Part shown: positions 1-11,425 of the stretch, one piece after another
Layout: each line of letters starts with the position of its first letter
Position numbering within the stretch: position 1 is the stretch's first letter
Program-made: the position numbers and the translations under genes
Source of the DNA: Meloidogyne chitwoodi
Lineage: Eukaryota > Nematoda > Chromadorea > Rhabditida > Meloidogynidae
Length of the DNA: 64,000 nucleotides
NCBI GenBank assembly: GCA_015183035.1
Contig: JACZZP010000016.1
Span: 620,001 to 684,000, forward strand
Reading direction: 5' to 3'
The notes under the pieces: generated by a model
Database searches by the model: none
The model's input: only the letters and a program-made list of their open reading frames with translations
Told to the model about the DNA's origin: nothing

Positions 1-122
1 AACTTTGTTATTTTTAAAAAAATTTAAAAATCTGAAGAATTTATTTTTTACCAAAATGTGAGAGAAATGAACAAGGCTATCGATGCGTAAAAGAAAAATT
101 ATTTTTTATTAAAAAATTTTTT

Positions 123-525
123 GGCACTCTTCTAGAACGGGGGGCTCTTTCTGCGGACTTTTTCTATTATATAATTTATTAGTATATATTATTTGATTTT
201 TGCCTTAAGGCAAATAAAGGAGTACATATTTTTTATTCACACAAATAAGAATCATGATTGACAATTTGTGAGATTAAATGGAAAAAACAATCTGGTCCTT
301 TAAAACGTTGTCTCCAAACAAATTCATGAAGAATCATTTTTCTAAATAATCGATTAACAAAAATGTAAATGACTAGGTCAGAAACATTTACACCTTTTTG
401 TTAGTCTATGTACTCCTTTATTTGCCTTAAGGCAAAAATCAAATAATATATACTAATAAATTATATAATAGAAAAAGTCCGCAAAAAAAGTCCGCAGAAA
501 GAGCCCGCCGTTCTAGAAGAGTGCC
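123..525. mobile_element. Non-autonomous Merlin-family element (TIR, 403 bp)
   Basis: The arms are about 100 bp and almost perfectly inverted, beginning GGCACTCTTCTAGAACGG and ending with its complement at 508-525. Each arm contains the family signature TGCGGACTTTTT and the palindrome tgccttaaggca. The inner right part (about 360-480) is nearly the same as the right end of the large element at 34967-41421 (41250-41390), which assigns both to one family. The flanks are T-rich (aatttttt / attttttt), consistent with a degenerate 8 bp duplication. Copy 2 of the segmental duplication has the empty site near 8160. There is no coding capacity. Confidence 0.85.
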
Positions 526-753
526 ATTTTTTTAATTTTAACAACAAATTAATTAAAACCCTGTTCTTAAATAGTAATTTTTGGGAATTGGGCTGAGAGT
601 ATTTTAATTATAAATGGAAAATATTTTGACTTTTATTTAATAAATTGTTAAAAAAAGTTTTCTTAATCTTGGATTAATAAAAAAATAAAATTTATTAATT
701 AAATTTTTTTCATTAAAATAAATTAATTTTTTAGCCTTAAAAAATTCTTAAAA

Positions 754-1008
754 TTAAAAAAACTGACAAATTTTCTCTTTTCCATCAACCTTTGTTTTTA
801 CCGGACCATATACGCTTGTAGATTCTTTAGGTAAGGGCAATTGATATTCCGGTTTATATAATTTTCCTTTACATTTTTCAACATCATTTGGTTCCAAATA
901 CGAATATTTTTCTCCTTGCAATAAAGGAAAAGGTCCTTTTGGAAGATCAGTTTTCACCTCTCCCATAAATGGAAGTAAGGCAAACACACCCAAAACTAGA
1001 AGGTGCAT
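754..1008 (-). CDS. Small secreted protein, effector-like (copy 1, 84 aa)
   Basis: Single open frame of 84 codons starting MHLLVLGVFALLPFMG, a clear signal peptide (hydrophobic core of about 12 residues, cleavage likely near residue 18). The mature part is about 65 residues, charged, with two cysteines (in EKCKG and near the end in ICQFF), so one disulfide is possible. No known domain is recognised. It is paralogous to the gene at 8617-8919: the signal peptide and 5' flank are almost unchanged, while the mature part differs at many positions, mostly by amino-acid-changing substitutions. The sequence tgtca followed by gttttt at the 3' end could be a splice donor, so the C-terminus is not certain. 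A secreted role is inferred from the signal peptide; function unknown. Confidence 0.7.
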   Translation of the reverse strand: MHLLVLGVFALLPFMGEVKTDLPKGPFPLLQGEKYSYLEPNDVEKCKGKLYKPEYQLPLPKESTSVYGPVKTKVDGKEKICQFF

Positions 1009-1543
1009 TTTTGAAAATTTTTCGCTAGATTTTGTTTGCTTTTTTGTCTAAATTTAAGAATTTAAATAATTAAAAGAAGAAAAAATATTTCAAAAGGTTA
1101 AAAAAATAAAAAATAAAATTTTTATTTTTTAAAATGTTAAATTAAATTTTAAATTAGTTTATAACACCCAAGGCATGTGTTTTTCTTAGATAATATATTT
1201 AAAGAGATATTTTCTATTTATTTAATTTAATTAGGAAAGATAAATTGTTTTAAAATTAAAAATTAACAGGAATGATAAAATTAGGGAAAATGCCCTCGTA
1301 TTTATTTACCCAAAAAATAACTCCACCCCAACACATTGATTAAAGACTCCGCCCCAATATTGGATTTTAAAAGTGAAGATTAAGTGAAAGAGTAGAGTAG
1401 AGAGAAATAAAGAAAAAATTTATAATTTATTAATTTCTTTGCCTCAAAATTTCTCTTTTTCTCTAAATGCTTGAGGCAATATATTTTTTAGTTTGGGCGT
1501 TTAGGATTTTTAAAATATAAAATTTACAAGATACAAATTTTTT

Positions 1544-1965
1544 GGCACTTTTGAGTAAAAGATGATTTTTTATGCAGACTTTTTTTGCGGACAAATTATT
1601 AATTTATTTTTGCCTATAAAGAAATATAGAAATATAAGGACTTTATTTATATAAATAAGAATAATAATTGACAATTTTTGAAATTTAAATAAAAAAACAA
1701 TTGTGTTATTTAAAATGTTGTCTCCAAACAAATTAATGAATGTAAGTCTCTCAAATGTATTTCAATGTTCAAAATTCAGTTTTATGCCGTCATTTTGGTT
1801 TCAGATAGAACTATTCTATATTTTTTGTTTAGATTGTTTTGACATATTTACGCACAAATTGTTTGCTGTGATTGACTATTAAACACTTTATGGCAAGAAT
1901 TAAATTTAATAATAATTTGTCCGCAAAAAAAATCTGCAAAAAACCATTTCTTCCTCAAAAGTGTC
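1544..1965. mobile_element. Merlin-family MITE in duplication copy 1
   Basis: Begins GGCACTTTTGAG and ends with the near-complement CTCAAAAGTGTC. It has the internal signature gcagactttttttgcggac on the left and its complement (gtccgcaaaaaaaatctgc) on the right. It is the same insertion as 9456-10113, so it predates the segmental duplication. It also shares the word tgtctccaaacaaatt with the 123-525 element. No coding capacity. Confidence 0.8.
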
Positions 1966-2640
1966 AAATTTCGAAATTTATTTTATATATTGGGATCTTT
2001 TTTTCAATTTTATTCAATAATTAACCTTTTCAAATCGACATTCTTCCCGTACGCTCTTCCCCTTATCATTCTCATGTGAAAGATATACAATCACGAGTGA
2101 ATTAACAAAAGTAAAAAAGAAAAAGTGCATCTTTCTAAAAGTTTATTAATTTTTATTAAATATATTTATTTTGTTAAATTTTTTAACTTTTAGGCAAATT
2201 TTAAAAGATAATTTTATTTTCGCAACAATAATAACACAAAAACATGTACTTTTTGTTTATTATAAAATATATAAAAAAGCGTAGAGAAAAAGAGAATAAT
2301 TTTATATAAAAAAAATCACGTGGGTGCCCTCAATCATGCGAGAAAGATAAAAAAAGGTTTTCATGCGTTATATGAAAAAAAGGGAAGATGTATTTTATAT
2401 GCCCTTGAGTTTTATGTTCTGCCTTAATTGATTTTAGAGTAAAAATTTAATCTATAAGGGCATTTTTCTTTTTATTCCCCGATTAAACATAGCCAATTTT
2501 TTATTGATTTTTGGTAATAAATATTTTTTTTTAATTTTTAAAATTTTTTTTTGAGTTTTTATATTATTAAATGTTAAAATATTTTTTAATTTATTCCTTA
2601 ACTCTGTGAAATAATTAATGAAGAAACAGTAATGTTATGT

Positions 2641-3788
2641 GCTTTTATTTAAAAATATTTTTTTTAATATTTAAATTACCGTTATTTAATAAATCTCTCA
2701 TCTTTCCGCTCTTACTTTGAATTTTTATTTATAAGTAATTTATTATATGTATAATATTAAAAATTTGACTCCTCTCTTCCATTTCCATATTTATATAAGT
2801 TCTCAATAAAAATTAACAAATTACTAATTCAAAATTTTAAAAGTGCATTATTTTCCTAACTTTTTTTTTAATTTTATAAATTTAAAAGACAATTTTTTCC
2901 AATAAATTTTTCAAAAATTGACCAAATTTTATAAACTTTAATTTTTAAATAAATCTAATTTTATTTAATTTATTTTTTAAATTTTAGTTCATATTTTTAT
3001 ATAAATTTAAAAAAAAGTTATGAAAAAATAACTAAATAAGGGTAGTTATGTTAAAGGAAGAGAGCGCAGAGTAAGTTAACTTTCTCTCTTTCATTTCATT
3101 GAGAAAATAAGTTCAAGTGATTACCGCGGCTGCTCTCTTTTAATATCCTCAATGTTTCAATAAATCATAACTTTTTATAATTTAATCTAATATCGATGAT
3201 TTAGGTATCATTCGACTTAGCTCGACGAGACCAATCGAATAGTATATATTTTTCAACTTGTTATATAAAAATAGTTGGGTGACTAATTTTTTAAGATTTC
3301 AAGTACAGATGGACAGATCATGGATATTTACGTGACATAGATATACATCGGTGATATTCTCTCATTCGATTTCTTAACTCAAAAATTTTAAAAAGAAAAA
3401 AATGACTAAATAGTTTATACTAAAATATAAAATAAAAAACAGAAAACTGAATGTTTTTGAGGTAAAATGTACAGGTTTTCAGATAATTTTGCTGACTTTT
3501 TTCAATAAAACTGAAAAAAGTATCAAAATAAAAAAATGTTAGAAAAAGGAATAAAACACTACGAAAGAATTTTTTGAGACCGGCATCTTCTAATTTTCTC
3601 TTACAATTGAAATAAGTATTTTTTTGAAAAAAAATATTTGAATATTTTTTCAAAATAATTAATTTTTGTTTTAAAATATCTTCAACTAAAAGAGAAAATT
3701 AGTGAGCGTCTGGTCAAATCTACTTAAAGATATATTTACATTTTAGGAATGAAAATGAAAAAATTGTTTTTTTTTTGCAAACTGATCT
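2641..3788. other. Intergenic, no gene seen
   Basis: AT-rich sequence outside the segmental duplication. A less AT-rich patch at about 3190-3370 (words such as tagctcgacgagaccaatcg) looks like an old repeat fragment, but no terminal repeats or coding frame could be assigned. A 77-codon minus-strand open frame at 3420-3653 lacks splice context or recognisable homology and was not called. Confidence 0.5.
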
Positions 3789-6700
3789 TTAAATATTGTC
3801 TTTGTCTTGATGATGACGGGGGACGTTTCTAATCAACGTAGGACCAGAAGGATGACTTTTAGAACTTCCAGTACTTTTAGGACTTTCAGGCGTATTATGA
3901 CCAGACATATGATGACTCGTGTGATGCTCCTTATCATGATGACTCGTGTGATGCTTATCTTCAGAATGGTGTGGAAGACTCATTTTTGGGTGCTTCTTAA
4001 CTTCGGCATGGAGTTTTTCTTCAGCAGGACGTTTTTCTGTTAAATTAAAAATAAAATAGGTACTTTTCAGTTATACCACCTCCCTCATTTGAGTCACTGA
4101 AAGTAAATGTGAATTAATAATTTTATACTCTTTTAATTACCAAAGAACATCAAAATAATATGTTAATTAATATTTAAAATTTATTAATTAGTATTCAATT
4201 TCTGAGACTCAAATCGTTGAGGTAACCATAAAGGTAATTATTTTTAATATTTTTATTAAAGATTAATTTTTAAAATATTTTTATTAATTAAACTAAATTT
4301 GCTTCTGGCCAGAGTTGTTTCGAAATTTCGATTTTCGTGTTTCAAGGTATTTTTTGTTTAGATCTTATATTTTCATTTCGATAGTTTTTTTGGTTTCGAA
4401 ACATCTCTGCTACCGGTTATAATTTTAGAAGGATTACCAATTTTGTTTGCGACTAATTGATCATTTTTACCTTGATTTTCTCTAATCGTTTTAATAATAT
4501 TTTCAAAATTCATTTCGTCATATTTTTTAACAAGAATAAGACGAGCCAAATCTTCCATGTGAATCATATTTTCAGCATTTAAATTAAAGCATAACTCTTT
4601 AACTTTGGGAGGAGTTTGATCTTTTTCTGAAGCTTCGGTAGCCTTTTCTTCTTCTTTTACTTCTTCAGTCCAGCATGCCTGAAATTATTTTTTCAAATTA
4701 TTTTTTTTTCAAATTATTCTATTTGACTTATTTTTAGACAATAAAATAATTTTCAAATTCAAATTATTTTTTATTTGAATTTATTTTAGAATTTTCCCGA
4801 TCTCTACATTTATTCTATTTGTTTAAACTGTATAAGCTAAAAGTCCCACATTTATTTTTATCTTTAATTTAATATTTTCTTTATTAATAAATAAATATAG
4901 TATTCTAAAAATTTAATAAATTGTGAACTAAAAAATGCTCAGTAAGTTTAAAGACTAAGGAAATATCCAAAGCTTATTCAGAAATACAGTAACCCAGGAT
5001 GAATTTATAATGATAAATCAAATTAATTAATGCAAAAAAATATTTTTTGAAAAATTAAAAAAATATATAAAAAATTTCAAAATTACCTTAAAATTTTCAA
5101 GGATATAATCTATTCGTTCTTCAATTGTAGCCAATTTTTTTAAGTCACTTTTAACAATTTCATGAGCTGTTTTTTCATCAAAAACAGCTTTATCCTCATC
5201 AATATTGTTTTTATCTAATTTAACTGTAATCCACATTGCTTTTTTTGCATCACTCCCAGCTTTTGGAACAAATTCTTCTTTATCTTGTAATTTAATATTA
5301 AATGCATAAACAACAGATTCAGTCCATGCATTGTCAGTATGTAACTAAAAAACGAATTTTTATACTTTTGAATTATTAAAATAATTATTGGTAGTGTTTA
5401 TCTTTTCACTGGAAAAAATCACAAAATTTTAATTAAATTATTTTATTTTGGAAAACTAAACGAGGTAACTTTCCATTCATCAGACTATTCATAAAATTTT
5501 ATGGGAGAAAAATATAATTAAAAAAAAAGTTGCGGATAAAATTTGCGGACATTTTCAATTTTGCGGACTTTTACAAAAAATAATTAAATATTATTTCAAA
5601 ACCTTCATAGCATCTTTGATTCCATATATTACCAACTCTCCTTTACCCATTTTTTGTATTTTATTTTTAAATAATTCTTTCTCTCTCTCCTCCTTTATCC
5701 CAAGTGCCTCTTCAACCAATTCACGCTTTGAAGCTTTCTCAAAATCTTCTTTTAAATCTACAAAACCTCCAGGTGTGCAGATTCTAGCATCTAATTATTA
5801 AAACAAATTTTTATAAAAATCTTTAAGATTTATTAAATCTTTATTTATTTAAAATAATTAATTATTTATTTTAAATGTCGTTATGTTATTTTTTTCATTT
5901 TTTTTTAAAAAAATATTTTAAAAATCATACAATCTTTATTTTCATGTTTTCCCATTTCAACACCAAGAAACTCAATTTCTCCATTTTCATTAGTTAACCA
6001 TAATATTCCTCCAACTCCTTTAGATGGTCCCCATTGACCTAAATGTCCACGGCCAGTTAAACCTGTATGTTGTACTGGATTGATTGGATAATTGTTATCG
6101 ACAATATACTTTCTAAAAATAAATAATTTTCAGATTTGGACGATCTGATAATTTATTGAAAATATTTAAAAAATTCATACCCATAAAAGGAGCAACGATC
6201 CAAAACTCGAAGATCATCGTTATCATCATCATGATTTGGAATTAAATCTTTCTCTGAATCTGTATGCCAATGATCTTTATACAAACTAACATCATCAAAA
6301 TCGGGTTTAATCCAATGACTGGAAGGTAACTTTCCACGTTCTAAATGTAATCCATTTGCAAAATTTGGTTTGTAATGATGATGAAGTTCAACTAAAAAGA
6401 AAAATATATAAAATATTTAAGGAAATAATAATTTAAGCACAATATATATCAAATTAAAGTTAAAAGTCTATCTCGTTTGACATATTTCTGCGTTTTTAAT
6501 AAAAATTTGTTTTGGGAGAGATATGGGTGGATATCCTTGTTAGGGTTGGATATGTTAAATTATTTTTATTAAAGTCCGATTTGTTTTGGTTTTTTCGTTT
6601 TTTTGTTTTTAAACGTTAAAATGGTTCGACCCACCTCAGGTTTAATTTTAAAAAATAAATTAATTAAAAATACATAATCCCTTAAACTTTTAAAATGTTT

Positions 6701-7981
6701 TCTTCTCCAAAATAACCCTCTCTTTAGAAAAAAATAAAAAAAAAATTCCCCGGGATTGTTTTAAAGAATTTAATAAATTTAGAAAAAATTTATTAAATTT
6801 TTAAAATTTAAAAATAAAACATACTATCAATAAGACATCCATTTATTTCATCAAATGTATGGCAAAAACGGGCAGTTCTTTCATTCATTTTTTTAGAATC
6901 AATTTTGTAATTTTTATACATTATCTTTTTTGTCATTTCTTTTAATGCTAATCGAAATCTTTTATGAACATTAAAATGCTCATTAGATTTTTTTTTATTT
7001 AAATAATTGTTTTCAAACAATTTTTCAGTTGAAGACTCTATTGTACTATCATCATTCTTCTCTCCCAATTCCTTCATAATTATTTTAATTCCCTCAATTT
7101 TTATTCCACCAATTTTCCTTATAATTTCTTTAATTTCAAATTCTTTTTCCATTTCATCTTTAATTTTATGAATAATTTCATTTGAATCAAATTTAATATC
7201 TTCAATTTTTTTATTTTTATACATTTTTCGTTCCAAAATATTTTTAACAATTTTTGTCAATATTTTTTCAATTTCTTCATCTTCCATTTCTTTCAGCATT
7301 TTTCTAATATTATTTTTTAATTCTTCAATTTTTATCTGTTCAATATCGTATTTATTTGTTTCATTATTTCCTCCTTATTCTCTGCATCTTTCACTAAAGC
7401 TTCCTTTTCTTCCATCGTTATATCTTCACTTTCTCCTTCAATATTTATTTCTTTCTTTTCTTTCTTTTTAATCTCTTCAAGTTGGTATATAATTTCGTCA
7501 ATTTCGAAAAAGTTTATTTCTTCACTTTTATTTCCTCCCAACTTTTTAATTTGTTTTTTAATTTCTTCCATCTTTTTTATATTTTCCTCATCTTGTGTTA
7601 ATATTTTTTCAGTTTTCTCTATTAATTCTTTAATTTTAATAATAATTTTATTTAAATTTTCATTTTCTTTTTTTTCTTTTTTTTCTTTTTTTTCTTCTTT
7701 TCCAATTAATCCTTTAATTTTTTCAATTTTTGCTTGTAAATTATTTTCAATTTCAGCAATTATTTTTTGTGTAATTTTTTCTTTTTTAATATTTTCTAAA
7801 ATTTGTTTAATTTCCATTTCATCATTTACTATTAAATTATTTGAATTTTTATTTATTTTATTTAATAATAATTTTTTTAATATTGACTCCTTGAAAATTA
7901 ATTCTTTTAACCAGTTTTCTTGTTCTTCAAATACAAGAATGGCATCTTTATCGAGTATTGTGTCTGTTGTATAATATGATG
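3789..7981 (-). CDS. NUDT9-type ADP-ribose pyrophosphatase with long N-terminal and His-rich C-terminal extensions
   Basis: Eight exons fit in phase (high to low coordinate): 7981-7395, 7335-6825, 6391-6181, 6112-5931, 5790-5603, 5344-5087, 4678-4414 and 4036-3789. The middle exons encode the NUDT9 fold: HTGLTGRGHLGQWGPS, then the Nudix box GGFVDLKE...RELVEEALGI (GX5EX7REUXEEXGU intact, 5707-5775), then GELVIYGIKDAM and HTDNAWTES. NUDT9 enzymes hydrolyse ADP-ribose to AMP and ribose-5-phosphate. The two upstream exons add more than 360 Lys/Glu-rich, coiled-coil-like residues absent from typical NUDT9. The C-terminal exon is His/Ser-rich (HHTSHH motifs). The 7394-7336 intron uses a weak GTGAAA donor. 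The true 5' exon was not found, and it may lie beyond or have been lost at the duplication edge near 8060. If the 4413-4037 intron is retained, the protein ends at 4373. Confidence 0.8.
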
Positions 7982-8327
7982 CTAAAAAATTAAAATAAAT
8001 TTTAATAAAAAGATTTTATTTAATTAATTAGATAATTTGACTTTATTTTAAAATTTTAATTAAAATCTGAAGAATTTTGTATCTCTTTTTTGCTCAAATG
8101 TGAGAGAAATGAGTTACCCGTAATAAAAAAAATATTTTCTGTCTTGAAATATTTTTTTTAATTTTAACAAAAAATTAATTAAAAAACTCTGTTTTTTAAT
8201 TAATTTTGGGATTTCTTGTCAAATGATATATTTTTGTATGTATTTTTAATATTAAAATATTTCTGAAATGAATGTTGGCAATTCAAAGAAAGTTTTAGTT
8301 TGGATATCTGTTCTGGATACTCGTAAC

Positions 8328-8472
8328 TAGGGTGCCTCCCCGACCCATCGGGGGAGGAAAAGTCGGGGGACGGGGATCGTCGGGGGAAGCATGTCGGGGT
8401 TCGGGTCGGGGAAAACCTCCAAAAATGTCGGGGATCGGGGTCGGGGTTTCGGGGGGACGGGGAGGCACCCTA
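8328..8472. mobile_element. GC-rich hAT-like MITE, 145 bp
   Basis: An island of G/C in an AT-rich region. The ends are TAGGGTGCCTCCCCG and its exact complement, and the element is flanked by the perfect 8 bp direct repeat CTCGTAAC (8320-8327 and 8473-8480). An 8 bp duplication and TAGGG termini are typical of the hAT superfamily. The interior is short repeats of tcgggg. A degenerate relative sits at 21223-21300. The open frame across it is spurious. Confidence 0.85.
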
Positions 8473-8616
8473 CTCGTAACTTTCCATAAACCGCTACTCT
8501 ACTGTAAATGTATTAAACACTCTAATTTTATTATAAATTGAAAGCTTTTTTGACTAAAAAAGCTTTAATAAATATTTAAAAAACCGGTCATAAAATTGGA
8601 TTAATTTAAATAAATT

Positions 8617-8919
8617 TTAATTTAAAAAATTTTTTAATTTAAAATTAATTTCATTTTTTAATTTTAAAAAATTTTTAAAAATAAAAAAAAACTGACAAGT
8701 TTTATCATTTCCATCAACCTTTATTGTTACCGGAGCATAAATGTTTTTATATTTATTCGGTAAGTGCAATTGATATTTCGGTTTATATAATTCTCCTTTA
8801 CATTTTTCAACATCATTTTGTTCCAAATAAAGAAATTTATCGGTAACATCTTGATTCACCGCCTCTCCCATAAATGGAAGTAAGGCAAACACACCCAAAA
8901 GTAGGACTAGAAGGTGCAT
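8617..8919 (-). CDS. Small secreted protein, effector-like (copy 2, up to 100 aa)
   Basis: Paralogue of 754-1008. It begins MHLLVLLLGVFALLPFMGEA, i.e. two residues longer than copy 1 through a 6 bp insertion in the signal peptide. The two mature cysteines are kept (EKCKG and KTCQFF), but the residues between have changed heavily (for example P to H, K to E, E to K, S to Y). A longer T run after CQFF removes the copy 1 stop and adds a low-complexity tail of about 22 residues. That tail may not be translated if tgtca|gttttt is a splice donor. It probably acts outside the cell; function unknown. Confidence 0.65.
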   Translation of the reverse strand: MHLLVLLLGVFALLPFMGEAVNQDVTDKFLYLEQNDVEKCKGELYKPKYQLHLPNKYKNIYAPVTIKVDGNDKTCQFFFIFKNFLKLKNEINFKLKNFLN

Positions 8920-9455
8920 TTTTGAAAATTTTTCGCTAGATTTTGTTTGTTTTTTTTTGTCTAAATTTGAAAAATTAAAAGAAAAAAATATTTCAAAAGG
9001 TTAGAAAAATTAAAAATAAAATTTTTATTTATTTAAAATGTTAAGTTAAATTTTAAATTAGTTTATAACATCCAAGGCATGTGTTTTTCTTAGATAATAT
9101 ATTTAAAGAGATATTTTCTATTTATTTAATTTAATTAGGAAAGATAAATTGTTTTAAAATTAAAAATTAACAGGAATGATAAAATTAGGGAAAATGCCCT
9201 CGTATTTATTTACCCAAAAAATAACTCCACCCCAACACATTGATTAAAGACTCCGCCCCAATATTGGATTTTAAAAGTGAAGATTAAGTGAAAGAGTAGA
9301 GTAAAGAGAAATAAAGAAAAAATTTAAAATTTATTAATTTTTTTGCCTCAAAATTTCTCTTTTTCTCTAAATCTTGAGGCAAGAAATTTTTTAGTTTGGG
9401 CGTTTAGGGCTTTTTAAAATATTAGATAAAATTCTCAAACCAAAAAATTTTTTTT

Positions 9456-10113
9456 GGCACTTTTGAGGAAGAGTTGATTTTTATGCAGACTTTTTTTGCG
9501 GACAAATTATTAATTTATTTTTGCCAAAGAAATATAGGAATGGGTCCCGGAATTTTGGTCTCTGGAATGTTGGGCTCTAAGTGAATAAATACCTATCCAT
9601 TTTAAGGCATGGCCGGTGATTCTTCGCGTAAACTTGGATCTATTGAAAGTGTTGTTTTATTACCTATCCATTTTTAAGTGGTTCTGGTCGACATTTACTC
9701 TAATATGTATTGTCTAAAGGTACGCTTTCTTCACTTAAAGAAAAATCTTTGAGCCCAACTTTCCAGAGCTCAAAATTCCGGAAACTATAGGAATATATGG
9801 ACTTTATTTATATAAATAAGAATAATAATTGATAATTTTTAAAATATGAATAGAAAAAACAATTTTGTCATTTAAAACGTTGTCTCCAAACAAATTAATG
9901 AATGTAGTCTCTCAGTGTTGTTTCACAGTTCAAAATTAAGTTTTATGAGAGCTATTCTATATATTTCTTGTATGGATTGTTTTGAATATTTACGCTTAAA
10001 TTATTTATTGTGCTTGACTATTAAACATTTATTGCCTTACGGCAAGAATTAAATTTAATAATAATTTGTCCGCAAAAAAAATCTGCAAAAAACCATTCTT
10101 CTTAAAAAGTGTC
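9456..10113. mobile_element. Merlin-family MITE in duplication copy 2
   Basis: Same insertion as 1544-1965 (GGCACTTTTGAG start, gcagactttttttgcggac signature, AAGTGTC end), enlarged by the nested element at 9542-9785 and its target-site duplication. No coding capacity. Confidence 0.8.
9542..9785. mobile_element. Nested Mutator-like MITE with 9 bp TSD (244 bp)
   Basis: Terminal inverted repeats of about 35 bp, beginning GGGTCCCGGAATTTTGG on the left and the near-complement on the right, with the shared inner word gttgggctc. It is flanked by exact 9 bp copies of TATAGGAAT (9533-9541 and 9786-9794). The paralogous site at about 1621-1640 has a single copy and no insert, so the insertion postdates the segmental duplication. 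A 9 bp duplication is typical of Mutator-like elements; class assignment rests on this alone. Confidence 0.85.
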
Positions 10114-10815
10114 AAATTTAGAAATATTTTATATATTGGGATCTTTTTTTCAATTTTATTCAATAATTAATCTGTTAAAGTCAAATCGACGAGAAACTCT
10201 CCTCTTTACATTCTTTCTCCCCCCTAATCCTTCCACTCATGTCTTATCCATTCTCGTGAAGACACGAGTGAATTAACAAAAGTAAAAAAGAAAAAGTGCA
10301 TCTTTCTAAAAGTTTATTAATTTTTATTAAATATATTTATTTTGTTAAATTTTTTAACTTTTTAGGCAACTTTCAAAAGATAATTTTATTTTCGCAACAA
10401 TAATAACACAAAAACATGTACTTTTGTTTATTATAAAAAATATTTTTTTTATAAATAAGGAGAGAGAAAAAGAGAATAATTTTATTTTTAAAAATCACGT
10501 GGTGCCCCTAATCACGCGACAAAGATAAAAAAGGTTTCCATGCGCTTAATCACATGAAAAAGAACATGGTAATGCCCTCGAGTTTTGTGTTCTGCCTTAA
10601 TTGATTTTGAGTAAAAATTTATATCTAAAAGGGCATTTTTCTTTTTATTCCCCGATTAAACATAGCCAATATTTTATTGATTTTTGGTAATAAATATATT
10701 TTTTTTTGAATTTTTAAATTTTTTTTGAGTTTTTATATTATTAAATGTTAAAATATTTTTTAATTAATTCCTTAACTCTGTGAAATAATTAATGAAGAAA
10801 CAGTAATGTTATGTG

Positions 10816-11425
10816 ATTATCATAATTTTAAGCATTTCTAAAATATTTAAAAATTGTTTATTTTTATTTGATAAAATTTTTGCAAAATTTTATTCTGAGT
10901 AGAAATTATATTTATTCCAAAAATAAATAAATGTTGACAGAGATAAATTTAATTTTGCAAGCAAATAAAAAAAGTTTAAAAATGGAAGTATTTTTAATTA
11001 AAATTAGAAAATTAATTTAATATTTATATTTGTTCAATATATTTTTAGGCTCTATTTTTGCAAAAATAAAAATAATAAAAAATTTAGTATATTAATTTAA
11101 TAAAAATAAAAAATTATTTGAAAAACTCAATAGACACTATAAATACCAATTTTTAAATTCATTTTATAATAATTTTATTAAAAATTAATAGAACAGTCTG
11201 TTAACTATTTTAAATTTATTATTTAAAAAAATTATAATTTTTATTAAATATTTTTGTTTATCAGTTAGAAATTTGAGTTCCTCAAAAATTATTTAATTTC
11301 TAAGGCTCTAAAATCTAAGAAAAAAATTTGTGAATAAAATAATTAATTAAATATATTAATTATTTTTATTTTAACCATTTAATAATAATTTAGAATTAAA
11401 AAAGAATAAAATAAATTAAAGAAAA
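10816..11425. other. Intergenic AT-rich, upstream region of the peptide gene
   Basis: No open frame or repeat of note. It should hold the promoter of the CLE-like gene that starts at 11426, but no specific element can be singled out in this composition. Confidence 0.5.

Larger units (their letters stand above)
20..2640. repeat. Segmental duplication, copy 1
   Basis: Pairs with 8060-10815 in the same orientation. Both copies contain the same small secreted-protein gene, its flanks and a GGCAC-ended transposon. The stretch 1261-1420 matches 9168-9330 almost base for base. Similarity starts near 20/8060 (shared gaagaatt and atgtgagagaaatga words) and stops at about 2640/10815. Copy 1 alone carries the transposon at 123-525. 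Copy 2 alone carries the insertions at 8328-8472 and 9542-9785. Boundaries were judged by eye. Confidence 0.85.
8060..10815. repeat. Segmental duplication, copy 2
   Basis: Direct partner of 20-2640. The non-coding 5' flank of the secreted gene (about 9050-9400) is nearly identical to 1140-1490. It contains two insertions absent from copy 1: a GC-rich hAT-like MITE (8328-8472) and a 9-bp-TSD element (9542-9785) nested inside the shared Merlin-family MITE. Sequence after 10815 no longer matches copy 1. Confidence 0.85.

Noticed and set aside
3807..4043. 78-codon plus-strand Met/Arg/Thr-rich frame
   Set aside because: Antisense to the His-rich C-terminal exon of the NUDT9 gene; low complexity on both strands.
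5616..5801. 61-codon plus-strand frame
   Set aside because: Antisense to the Nudix-box exon of the NUDT9 gene, whose motif is unambiguous.
7332..7395. Frameshift between two long minus-strand frames of the NUDT9 gene
   Set aside because: An intron at 7394-7336 (GTGAAA donor, AACAG acceptor) joins them in phase, so no frameshift is required, although the donor is weak.
8332..8541. Gly/Arg-rich 69-codon plus-strand frame
   Set aside because: Lies almost entirely in the 145 bp GC-rich MITE with an exact target-site duplication; composition artefact.
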